The notes below the pieces were generated by a model. The model did not search any database. It was not told where the DNA came from and saw only the letters and a list, made by a program, of their open reading frames with translations. A stretch of 38,281 nt of DNA, from positions 1 through 38,281 of the forward strand of contig CASEAG010000022.1 of the NCBI GenBank assembly GCA_949285785.1, written 5' to 3'. This stretch comes from an uncultured Spirochaetales bacterium (lineage in GTDB: Bacteria > Spirochaetota > Spirochaetia > Sphaerochaetales > Sphaerochaetaceae). Shown here piece after piece: positions 23,040 to 31,203 of this stretch. A program made the position numbers and the translations under genes. Positions within the stretch are counted from its first letter, which is position 1. The number at the start of each line of letters is the position of its first letter.

Positions 23040-26000
23040 ATGAAGAGGAGGACTTTCGATTTCAAGAAGGTGCTGGCATTGACCTTTCTCATGGTCATGC
23101 TTGCCTGTCTGCTGTCCTTTGTTGCATTCCATCTCTTCTCCACTGCAGGTCGGAGCACCGGGCAGGATGGTGTCGGCGAAGGCATTCAGACAATCGTCGA
23201 GCCCACGCCTGCCGGGATACAGGAGGATGCTCCCTCCGTTTCCCAGCCCATGCAGGATCCATCGGGACAGGAGGTTACGCCTGCCGCAGCTCCGCATCCC
23301 GATTCCTTGAACCCGTCCGATGACGTTTCCGCCATGCCCGATGATGTAGACACCTGCCTGGAGCCGGATCCGGATCATCCTGACACCGCCGCCCTCCAGC
23401 CGGATGCGACGGTCCACATGACCGCAAGTCCTGTCGAGACCCGGCTCGAGGATGCCGGGGAGGTCAGGGCGGATGATGAGGGAACTCTCCATGTGGATGG
23501 TGCAGGGGAGCCGGGTCCGGATACGGATACGGATACGGATACGGATACGGATGCCGTGACGGCGACGTCTGAAGCGGACGGGAGTGCATCACCGACAGGC
23601 CAGGACGATTCACCCGATACGCACGGGATAATAATCACCGGTTCCGACGAACCCGTCTACGATGACGACTTCTTCTCGACGTTCTTCGTCCAGGGCCAGG
23701 ACACCCTGGAGTACGACGACGGCCTGTACTATTTCATGTACTCTGTCGAGGGCGAGGTGATGGGCAATCTCGAGGTGCTCTTCCAGGACGGTCGGCGTCT
23801 GATGAACACCTCGGAGCTCCAGATGTATCTGTCGGCCCTGCTGACCGACGAGGCCTACGAGAGGCTTCTCGGCGAAGGCGTCGGGGACTATGTGTCCATC
23901 GTCTTCTTCGAGGACAACGGCGTGCAGGTCGCCTACGACGAGGTCGGTTTCACGATCGACATGCGCTTCTCTCCGGACGACATGCCCGAGAGGGTGATCA
24001 GCCTTGCCGGCGGATCCTACCGGAGGCGGAACTACAGCCTGTCCGGCGCCGTCCAGCTCGAGCCGGACTGGTTCAGCTGGAGGACCGGCTACAACCTCTA
24101 CACGAGTCTGGACTGGGCCTTCGATGAGAACCTGTTCAACTATTCGGTCAGCCTGAGCGTCTCCAACTACCTCACGCTTGGACCTGTGGATTTCGACTTC
24201 TTCTTCAATCTCGGAGTGCGCAACGACAGGTTCCATTTCAACTGGAACTCATATCGCTTCTTCCACGACTTCGAGGATGAGGGCATCAGGCTGAGCTGGG
24301 GCAACGTCTACGGCTTCGGCCAGACGCCCCAGGGCACGCCGCTCGGCATCCAGTTCGAGAAGAGCTACAGCTACGGCAACCTGTCAAGTCCGTACAACAG
24401 CCACAGGGAATACCTGACGATAGTCGAGGAGTCCTATGTCTGGATCGTGCGCAACGGACGCATAATCTTCCACAGGCTCCTCCAGCCGGGCAACTATAGA
24501 CTGGAGGACTTCACGTTCGACTCCGGCTACAACGAAATCGAGATCGTCGTCACTCCCAGCCGTCTGGTCGATCCGTCCATGGACCGCAGCGACCCCGAGG
24601 TCCTGAAGCTGCTCGAGGACGTGTCATACAGACAGTACTTCGACATGTCATACGACTCGCAGCTGCTGTCCAGAGGGGAGACCCTGTTCGGAGGCTCCAT
24701 CACCGTCGGCCGCAGCCAGATAGATGTCGGTGACGAGGACCAGGCCACCGGTCTTCTGCTCAGAGTCTCACCCTGGTATTACTACGACTACCATCTTGAC
24801 GACGTGGTGCTGTCCTGGTACCAGGATGTCGGACTGAGCGACGAGATGACGCTCATGAGCGACTTCAGCATGCGCATAGGAAGCAGCAGGAGCGTCGCCG
24901 ACATGTCGCTCTCGCTAAGGCGTGCCTGGCTTCTCGGCACCACGACCGTCGGCGTCGACGGTGTCCTCGACAGCGCCTCGTCGCCTTACGGCCCCTTCGA
25001 CTTCCAGGCAAGGCTGGACCACAGCTTCCTCTTCGACTGGAAGGTCCTCAGGGGCATGAGCACATCGGTGTCCTATGCCAATAGCAGCTATAACGGAGGT
25101 GATGGCAATCGCCTGTCGTTCAGGCTCTCGTTCTCCGGTTCGCTCGGCTTCCTGCGCTACAGCGCATCCGGCAGTCTCGTCATTGACGACTACGACTGGA
25201 ACAGGAGCGAATGGAGGATCAGCACATCGTTCGGTGTCAGCCCGTTCAGGGGACTGAGCATATCGGCGGGCGTGAGCGCAGGCCGTAACCTCGCCAGGGA
25301 GACGAACGTCCAGGTCTCGGGCTATCTCACCGCAAGCTTCTCCTTCGGTGGAAAGGCCAGCGGATCGTACTCGACGGGCTTCACCGGCACGCACAGCCTC
25401 TCGACGAACTTCTCGATAGGAAGCCGTGACAGCTTCTCGGTCAATCTGTCCGGCTTCGACTTCAGCGAACCTGTCGACCATACACTGTCCGGAAGCTGGT
25501 ATCACAGCGGTGACCTGTTCGGCCTGAGCGTGCGCGCCTCGGCCTATGACAGGTACGACAGGACGAATCTGTCCGCGAGCCTGTCCACGGCCAGCTTCTT
25601 CTCCGGCGGCGTGTTCGGCTTCAGCCGCTCGGTGCGTGACAACTTCGTCCTCATACGTCCCCGCGGATCGCTTTCGGGAGCACGCATCCAGGTCGCTCGT
25701 TCCAACCAGGGCAGCGCCCAGGACATCGACAGCCTGTTTGGAACAGGCGTCTATTCGTCGCTGTCCAGCTATCAGAGGAACAACATAGTCGTCTATGTGA
25801 CGGGTGACGACGAGTTCGCCGAGACCCGGACGTTCGCCTATGAACTCGCTCCGGACAACCGGGCGGGCTACTCCGTGAGGATAGACATCCCACAGGAGTA
25901 CACCGTAACCGGAGTCGTCGAATTCGACGGCGTGCTTCAGGACACCTTCAGCTCCCCTGTCTACAAGGTGGTCGAGAAGGAGGATGGAGGTACGGTGCTG

Positions 26001-26363
26001 GAAGGGGACCTGTCCCTCTACCTGTTCGCCGACCAGGACGGCCGTTTCATAATCTCCTCTGTGGAGCCGGGTACCTATGTCTTCGACGTCGCATACGAGG
26101 GCGCATGGTACGCGGTACGCTTCAGCGTGGAGGCGATGGAGGACGACGAGCTGAGGGTCGTGGACTACGGCACGATCGACTTCACCCGTTCTCTTGCTGA
26201 ACAGTGCGCGTTCCGCAGTGGAGATGATGTCGAATCCTATCTTGAAGGCTATGACGGGGTCCTGGACATCGGCGCCGAGCGCATCATCGATTCGCCCACC
26301 TTCTGGAACGAGCTGTTCCCGCCGCTGAGCGAGGAGGAGATCAGCCAGGATTTCGGCCAGTGA
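23040..26363 (+). CDS. Usher-like outer-membrane protein with long acidic N-terminal linker
   Basis: A 1107-residue protein related to FimD/PapC ushers. Residues 11-33 are hydrophobic and may be an uncleaved membrane anchor or a long signal peptide. Residues of about 40-212 are low-complexity, rich in Asp, Pro and Thr, with a (DT)5 repeat at 161-170. From about 213 there is an usher-like N-terminal region and a large barrel of amphipathic strands. VQNG/PG-type plug sequences are represented by IVRNGRIIFHRLLQPGNYRLEDF. The segment IDSLFGTGVYSSLSSYQRNN matches the usher segment before the C-terminal Ig-like domains, and ISSVEPGTYVFDVAY fits those domains. I used the ATG at 23040 with AAAGGTG upstream; GTG at 23025 is an alternative. 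Confidence 0.75.
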   Translation: MKRRTFDFKKVLALTFLMVMLACLLSFVAFHLFSTAGRSTGQDGVGEGIQTIVEPTPAGIQEDAPSVSQPMQDPSGQEVTPAAAPHPDSLNPSDDVSAMPDDVDTCLEPDPDHPDTAALQPDATVHMTASPVETRLEDAGEVRADDEGTLHVDGAGEPGPDTDTDTDTDTDAVTATSEADGSASPTGQDDSPDTHGIIITGSDEPVYDDDFFSTFFVQGQDTLEYDDGLYYFMYSVEGEVMGNLEVLFQDGRRLMNTSELQMYLSALLTDEAYERLLGEGVGDYVSIVFFEDNGVQVAYDEVGFTIDMRFSPDDMPERVISLAGGSYRRRNYSLSGAVQLEPDWFSWRTGYNLYTSLDWAFDENLFNYSVSLSVSNYLTLGPVDFDFFFNLGVRNDRFHFNWNSYRFFHDFEDEGIRLSWGNVYGFGQTPQGTPLGIQFEKSYSYGNLSSPYNSHREYLTIVEESYVWIVRNGRIIFHRLLQPGNYRLEDFTFDSGYNEIEIVVTPSRLVDPSMDRSDPEVLKLLEDVSYRQYFDMSYDSQLLSRGETLFGGSITVGRSQIDVGDEDQATGLLLRVSPWYYYDYHLDDVVLSWYQDVGLSDEMTLMSDFSMRIGSSRSVADMSLSLRRAWLLGTTTVGVDGVLDSASSPYGPFDFQARLDHSFLFDWKVLRGMSTSVSYANSSYNGGDGNRLSFRLSFSGSLGFLRYSASGSLVIDDYDWNRSEWRISTSFGVSPFRGLSISAGVSAGRNLARETNVQVSGYLTASFSFGGKASGSYSTGFTGTHSLSTNFSIGSRDSFSVNLSGFDFSEPVDHTLSGSWYHSGDLFGLSVRASAYDRYDRTNLSASLSTASFFSGGVFGFSRSVRDNFVLIRPRGSLSGARIQVARSNQGSAQDIDSLFGTGVYSSLSSYQRNNIVVYVTGDDEFAETRTFAYELAPDNRAGYSVRIDIPQEYTVTGVVEFDGVLQDTFSSPVYKVVEKEDGGTVLEGDLSLYLFADQDGRFIISSVEPGTYVFDVAYEGAWYAVRFSVEAMEDDELRVVDYGTIDFTRSLAEQCAFRSGDDVESYLEGYDGVLDIGAERIIDSPTFWNELFPPLSEEEISQDFGQ
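23520..23552 (+). repeat. In-frame hexanucleotide repeat (GATACG)5
   Basis: Five perfect GATACG units followed by GAT encode alternating Asp-Thr in the usher linker. Copy-number change would lengthen or shorten the linker by two residues per unit without breaking the frame. Confidence 0.9.
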
Positions 26364-26452
26364 CGGCATGTTTGTCACGCAAGTCCTTGTATTGCAAGCA
26401 CTTGGTGTAATTGATGCCACGTGTGGAATCGAGGCTTCCGAAATGAGCCTTG

Positions 26453-26482
26453 TTGACATTCACAGCCAAAGAAAAGAATATT
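26453..26482 (+). promoter_or_regulatory. Putative V-ATPase operon promoter
   Basis: Perfect -35 TTGACA (26453-26458), 18-bp spacer, -10 AATATT (26477-26482). The leader before the ATG at 26498 would be only about 8 nt and holds no Shine-Dalgarno sequence. Confidence 0.5.
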
Positions 26483-26497
26483 GTACCGGTATCGAAA

Positions 26498-26833
26498 ATG
26501 AGAAGCGAAGTCATCGACAGGATCCTCAGCGTTGAGGATGAGGCTCAGAAGATCAGGAAGCAGGCCGACGATGAGGCCAGAGCGATCGTCCTCGATGCCC
26601 AGAGCAAGGCGACGCTCGTCGTGAAGGAAGGGCTCGAGGCCGAGCGCAGAAGAGGGGACGAGGTCGTCGAGGAGGCGAACAGGGCCCTTGACGAGAAGCT
26701 CGGACAGCTCGACGAGAAGCTCAGGCAGCTTTCCGGTACGATCGTCGAGGTCGACGAAGATGTGGTGGAGGAGGCCAGTCGCAGGATCGTCGAGCTTGTG
26801 ACATCGGTCCGGCTTTTCGAGGAAAGGGGCTGA
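26498..26833 (+). CDS. V-type ATPase peripheral-stalk protein (subunit G/H-like)
   Basis: A 111-residue, strongly charged coiled-coil protein with Glu/Lys/Arg-rich heptads (QKIRKQADDEARAIVLDAQ). This is the profile of the G/H stalk subunit that pairs with subunit E to hold the V1 head against rotation. I start at 26498; an ATG at 26450 would overlap the promoter. It is the first gene of the V-ATPase operon, and its stop overlaps the subunit C start (TGATG). Confidence 0.75.
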   Translation: MRSEVIDRILSVEDEAQKIRKQADDEARAIVLDAQSKATLVVKEGLEAERRRGDEVVEEANRALDEKLGQLDEKLRQLSGTIVEVDEDVVEEASRRIVELVTSVRLFEERG

Positions 26834-27924
26834 TGGACAGGGTATCTCGTTACGGATACGTCAACGCCAAGCTCAGGGCCCGCATCGGCTCGATGATTTC
26901 ATCCGGCATCATCGATGCGATGGTCAAGGCGCCAAACCTGGGGGAGGCGGTCGCCGTCCTTTCGGGCACACAGTATGACGAGCTTGCCCAGGTGTATGCC
27001 AGAAGCGCGGACCTGCAGCAGGTGGAGCTTGCGCTGTTCAGCCGTGAGGTCGAGATCCAGAAGGACATAATCGCGGCCTTGGACGCGAGGCCGGCGGCAT
27101 TCGTCAGCGTGCTTCTCGAGAAGAGCGAGATCGAGAACATCAAGAACGCCGTGAGACTGTGGTATTCCGCCGCGGCGCTGCATCATTCGATAAGCTATCG
27201 TGCCGCATACGTCTACAGGGAGCGCATCGTAAACGACATCGACTGGACGCGCATCGTCAACGCGCTCACATACGACGACCTCGTGAAGGCCTTCCATTCG
27301 ACTCTATACAGCCATCTCTTCGAGGAGTATACGGAGCAGAGGATCCAGCGCGACGGACTGTTCGACTTCGAGATCACACTGGACCATCTGTGGTTCGACA
27401 GCCTCTACGGGGCTCTGGACCATCTCGACAGGGCCGACCGCGAGGTGGCCGAGAAGGTCTACACCGTCGATGCGGACCTCAAGAACATACTCAATCTCAT
27501 CCGCTACGGCTTCTACCACAATGTGGACGCCGCCAGACTGTCGCGGGTCTTCATCGCCAGAGGCGGCCTGTACTCCATTCTCGAGAAGAAGGTGTCCAGG
27601 GGCGAGCTGACTTTTGCGGATGCTCGCGAGATCATAAAGAGGAAATACCCTGAGGTGAACGAGCAGCTTGGCCAGATGGAGGCCAGGGGGGAGCTGTCCA
27701 CCTCGCATGGCGAGCTTGCATACGGCACGCTCGCGATAGAGAACTATCTGGCGAAGAGAAGGCGGAAGGAGTTCACTTCGATCCTCTCCGGCGATCCCTT
27801 CACCATCGGAACGATTCTCAGCTATATCTACCTGTGCAGGAGCGAGGACAACACCATCAGGGCCATCCTGTCCGCGAAGTACTACGGCTGGAGCGAGGAT
27901 CAGATCAGGAGGGAAGTGAATTGA
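26833..27924 (+). CDS. atpC: V-type ATP synthase subunit C
   Basis: A 363-residue, all-helical protein of the AC39/subunit d family. YGYVNAKLRARIGSMIS, LLEKSEIENIKNAVRLWY and the C-terminal AIENYLAKRRRKEF, YIYLCRSEDNTIRAILSAK motifs are typical. It forms the funnel-like socket that couples the central rotor stalk to the membrane ring. It is unusual in lying second in the operon, before subunit I. It overlaps the following gene by 4 nt. Confidence 0.92.
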   Translation: MDRVSRYGYVNAKLRARIGSMISSGIIDAMVKAPNLGEAVAVLSGTQYDELAQVYARSADLQQVELALFSREVEIQKDIIAALDARPAAFVSVLLEKSEIENIKNAVRLWYSAAALHHSISYRAAYVYRERIVNDIDWTRIVNALTYDDLVKAFHSTLYSHLFEEYTEQRIQRDGLFDFEITLDHLWFDSLYGALDHLDRADREVAEKVYTVDADLKNILNLIRYGFYHNVDAARLSRVFIARGGLYSILEKKVSRGELTFADAREIIKRKYPEVNEQLGQMEARGELSTSHGELAYGTLAIENYLAKRRRKEFTSILSGDPFTIGTILSYIYLCRSEDNTIRAILSAKYYGWSEDQIRREVN

Positions 27925-29906
27925 GCCTGTTTACGCAGAAGATGAAGATGCTCACGGCGGTCGTGCTGGACGGATACAGCGATGCCGTCGTCAAGGCCCT
28001 GCTGGAGGAGGGGGTCATGGACTTCGTCCACATCTCCCAGCTCGACGGCGAACAGGCCTCGAGGCTCTCCAGCCACAAGGCCGACATCCCCACAGGAGCC
28101 ATCAGCGACCTCAGGGGTCGTTGCGAGAACCTCATGAAGCTCGGATCCATCGAGCTTCCTTCGATATCCAAGGCGGATGTAGACGCTCTGGGTAAGCTTG
28201 ACATGGAGGAATGCCGGAAGGCCCTCGACAGGCTCTCGGGCAGTCTGTCAAGCATACGTGAGGACCAGAAGAACCTCAGCCAGCGTCTGGTCTCCTGCGA
28301 TGAGCTTCTCTCGTATGTGAAGGAGAAGAAGACGGAGTACCTCGACCTCAGGGTCGGCACCATAGCGCCAGACAGGAAGCTGGACGACTTTAGAGCCCGC
28401 CTGTCGGCATACACCGCCGTCGTCGCGCAGGACGGCAGGGGCTCTCTGGTCTCCCTGTCTCTCAGGCGTGACGTGTCGCGCATCGACGAGGTCATGGACA
28501 AGTTCGGCTGGACGGAGAGCCCGAAGGCCGACAAGGACAGTCTCGAGATCGCGGCCAGGGCGCTCGAGGAGAGAAGGGCATCGCTGCAGAGTAGGATGGA
28601 CGAGCTTGCCGACCAGGTCAGACAGAAGGTCGCCGACGAGGGCGACGATCTCAGACGCAGGTGGATTCTGCTTCGTGTCAGCGAGCTCAGCGGACATGTC
28701 GAATCATACTTCTCCTATACGCGCAACACGACGCTCTTCTCCGGCTGGGTGCCTGCATCCAGGGCCGGCGAGGTCGAGTCGGTGATCTACGAGGCGGCGA
28801 AGGGCAAGTGCATAATCGAATGGACGGAGGACAGCGAGGTGGACCGCTCGAGCATACCGACTTCCGTCTCCAGCGCAAAGGTCCTCTCGCCGTTCGAGCG
28901 CATGGTGAAGAACTACGGGACGCCCGAGTACGGTTCGATCAACCCGACGCCGTTCACGACCGTCGCCTACATCATCATGTTCGCCCTGATGTTCGCCGAT
29001 GTCGGGCAGGGCCTCATACTCCTGCTCATCGGAATCATAGGAGGACAGTGGTACAGGAGACATCCTATGGCAAAGGATGGTCTGATATCCCGCTATCTGT
29101 GCTCCCTGCTCATGTTCCTGGGACCGGCCAGCATGGTCGGCGGGGCGCTGTTCGGGTCATACTTCGGCTATTCCTGGCTTCCTGCGATCTGGTTCAACTA
29201 CCACGCCGTGGTCAACGGCCATGCGGAGGGAGGTCTGGTCAGCAGTGTCTACGACATACTCGGAATCACGATAAAGTTCGGAATCGCCGTGATATTCACC
29301 GGTCTGGTGCTCAACTGGATAAACCTCGTGCGCAAGAGACGCTTCCTCGAACTGGTCTTCGACAAGAACGGACTGGTCGGAGGCGTGATGTATGCTCTGG
29401 GCATATATGCCTGCTACTATTTCGTCGACACAGGCTACAGGGCGTTCCCCACGAGCCCTGCGCTGTACATCGGACTGTGCATCTGCCTGCTGCTCATCAT
29501 CGTCAAGGGGCCTGTCTACGCAGCCCACAAGGCGAAGCTCAGCGGCCACAGGGAGAAGGTGTCGTCGGTCATCGTGGACACCATCATGGACTTCTTCGTC
29601 CAGGTGCTTGAAATATTCTCCAGTTTCCTGTCAAATACTCTCTCGTTCATGAGGGTCGCGGGATTGGGGATCGCACACGTCTCGCTCATGACGGCATTCG
29701 AGGACATGGCCGCCATGACGGGCAACGCACTTGCCTATGTCCTCATCATGATCCTAGGCAATGTGATAGTCATTGCCATCGAGGGACTCAGTGCTGGAAT
29801 CCAGTCGCTCAGGCTGAACTACTACGAGTTCTTCACGAAGTATTTCACCGGTCATGGCATCGCATACGAGCCGGTTGGGCTCAAGAGCCGTGTCGTGATC
29901 GATTAA
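27921..29906 (+). CDS. atpI: V-type ATP synthase subunit I (a-type stator)
   Basis: A 661-residue membrane subunit that carries the ion half-channels. The N-terminal ~340 residues are cytosolic and coiled-coil-rich, with the block TPFTTVAYIIMFALMFADVGQG leading into seven or eight membrane helices (about 350-630). Late helices include LSFMRVAGLGIAHVSLMTAF, which carries the conserved Arg facing the proteolipid ring. I used TTG at 27921 with AGGAGG upstream; TTGA overlaps the subunit C stop. Confidence 0.93.
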   Translation: MSLFTQKMKMLTAVVLDGYSDAVVKALLEEGVMDFVHISQLDGEQASRLSSHKADIPTGAISDLRGRCENLMKLGSIELPSISKADVDALGKLDMEECRKALDRLSGSLSSIREDQKNLSQRLVSCDELLSYVKEKKTEYLDLRVGTIAPDRKLDDFRARLSAYTAVVAQDGRGSLVSLSLRRDVSRIDEVMDKFGWTESPKADKDSLEIAARALEERRASLQSRMDELADQVRQKVADEGDDLRRRWILLRVSELSGHVESYFSYTRNTTLFSGWVPASRAGEVESVIYEAAKGKCIIEWTEDSEVDRSSIPTSVSSAKVLSPFERMVKNYGTPEYGSINPTPFTTVAYIIMFALMFADVGQGLILLLIGIIGGQWYRRHPMAKDGLISRYLCSLLMFLGPASMVGGALFGSYFGYSWLPAIWFNYHAVVNGHAEGGLVSSVYDILGITIKFGIAVIFTGLVLNWINLVRKRRFLELVFDKNGLVGGVMYALGIYACYYFVDTGYRAFPTSPALYIGLCICLLLIIVKGPVYAAHKAKLSGHREKVSSVIVDTIMDFFVQVLEIFSSFLSNTLSFMRVAGLGIAHVSLMTAFEDMAAMTGNALAYVLIMILGNVIVIAIEGLSAGIQSLRLNYYEFFTKYFTGHGIAYEPVGLKSRVVID

Positions 29907-29911
29907 AGAGA

Positions 29912-30277
29912 ATGGAGATGTCGAATATGACCAGTCATGCATTCATTGGAAAGGTCCGCCTTTCGTTCCTGGCAACGATCCTGCTGATGGTGGGATGTGC
30001 CTTCGTCTTCACCCCTGGCCTGTACGCCGCCGAGACGGTCACGGGCCCGACTTCGGGTCAGTACACCACGGCATGGGTCTGCATCGCGGCCGCCATCGCC
30101 TTCGGTCTTGGCGCACTTGGTGCCGGCATGGCCATCTCGAAGGTCGGTTCCGCTGCCATGGGTGCGATCTCCGAGAGGCCGGAAATCGCATCCAACGCCC
30201 TGATCTTCATCGCACTGGCAGAAGGTCTGGTCGTCTTCGGATTCATCACTGCGCTGATGATCCTTGCCAAGGTCTGA
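29912..30277 (+). CDS. atpK: V-type ATP synthase subunit K (proteolipid)
   Basis: A 121-residue rotor-ring protein. Residues of about 16-40 form a signal-like hydrophobic stretch ending LYAAE, followed by a two-helix hairpin; the second helix IFIALAEGLVVFGFITAL carries the ion-binding Glu104. A cleavable leader before the hairpin is known in some bacterial V-type rings (Thermus) and may apply here. Three in-frame ATGs (29912, 29918, 29927) are possible starts; GGAG lies upstream of the third. Whether it moves H+ or Na+ cannot be told. Confidence 0.92.
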   Translation: MEMSNMTSHAFIGKVRLSFLATILLMVGCAFVFTPGLYAAETVTGPTSGQYTTAWVCIAAAIAFGLGALGAGMAISKVGSAAMGAISERPEIASNALIFIALAEGLVVFGFITALMILAKV

Positions 30278-30286
30278 GCAGCCGTA

Positions 30287-30586
30287 ATGAAGTATTTCGT
30301 GATCGCAGACGAGGATACGGCTCTGGGCTTCTCCCTTGTGGGACTGTCCGCAGCGAGTGTCCATGACGAAGGCGAGGCGAAGGCCGCCTGGGACAAGGCT
30401 CTCGAGGATAGGCAGAACGCCGTGATAATCATCACGGAATCCGTCGCATCCATGATCCGGGAGACAGTCGACAGGTACCTTTTCAGCGAAAGCTTTCCCC
30501 TTGTCGTCGAGATCCCCGATCCCGGCAAGAGCTCGTCGCGCGATCTCAGGAGCCTTGTCAACGAGGCCATTGGAGTTTCGATATGA
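30287..30586 (+). CDS. atpF: V-type ATP synthase subunit F
   Basis: A 99-residue Rossmann-like protein starting KYFVIADEDTALGFSLVG and ending LVVEIPDPGKSSSRDL, the subunit F pattern. With subunit D it forms the central rotor shaft. It lies 9 nt after subunit K and overlaps subunit E by 4 nt. Confidence 0.92.
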   Translation: MKYFVIADEDTALGFSLVGLSAASVHDEGEAKAAWDKALEDRQNAVIIITESVASMIRETVDRYLFSESFPLVVEIPDPGKSSSRDLRSLVNEAIGVSI

Positions 30587-31203
30587 GTGAGAGTCCGATC
30601 TACGAGGGTATCCTCCAGACGGCCAGGAGCGAGGCCGACAGGCTTCTGTCCAAGGCACGCAAGGAGGCTGACGAGATCCTCGAGGAGGCACGTCACAAGG
30701 CCGAGAAGGCCTGTGAGGAGGAGAGGCGCAACACCTCAATCCGCCTGGATGCCATCAGGACGCGCGAGGAGAACGCCGAACGGTCCTATGAGCGTGCACG
30801 CGAGCTGAAGAGCAACGATGCGGCCTACGAGGCCGTCATGGCCCGTGTGGATGTTCTCTTCGATGACTTCTTCCGCTCCCCCGGCGCCAGAGACGTGATC
30901 GTCAGATGGATAGCCGAGGCTGCGTACGGTCTTGGACTTTCCGAGGCCAAGGTCCAGCACGATGTCAGACAGGTTGTGGACCGGAAGATGCTGGACGAGG
31001 CGGCGGAACTCCTGGAGAAGAGCACCGGAATGCGCGTGGCTCTGCAGCTTGACGACGAACACCATGTCAAGGGCTGGGGCGTGCAGCTCGCCAGCCTTGA
31101 CGACAAGGTCTACTACAACAACCAGCTTGACGTGCGCATGAGGCGCATGGCCAAGGATATCAAGAAGATTATTCAGGAAAGCACATGCAAGGCAGAATCA
31201 TAG
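30583..31203 (+). CDS. atpE: V-type ATP synthase subunit E
   Basis: A 206-residue peripheral-stalk protein. The N-terminal ~90 residues form a coiled coil (SEADRLLSKARKEADEIL), and the C-terminal globular half includes DDKVYYNNQLDVRMRRMAKDI, typical of subunit E. It binds the top of the A/B hexamer. The start overlaps subunit F by 4 nt (ATGA), and the end overlaps subunit A by 19 nt. Confidence 0.9.
   Translation: MSESPIYEGILQTARSEADRLLSKARKEADEILEEARHKAEKACEEERRNTSIRLDAIRTREENAERSYERARELKSNDAAYEAVMARVDVLFDDFFRSPGARDVIVRWIAEAAYGLGLSEAKVQHDVRQVVDRKMLDEAAELLEKSTGMRVALQLDDEHHVKGWGVQLASLDDKVYYNNQLDVRMRRMAKDIKKIIQESTCKAES

Noticed and set aside
23520-23552. Phase-variation switch by the hexamer repeat
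   Set aside because: Units of 6 bp keep the reading frame, so on/off switching is not possible by slippage here.
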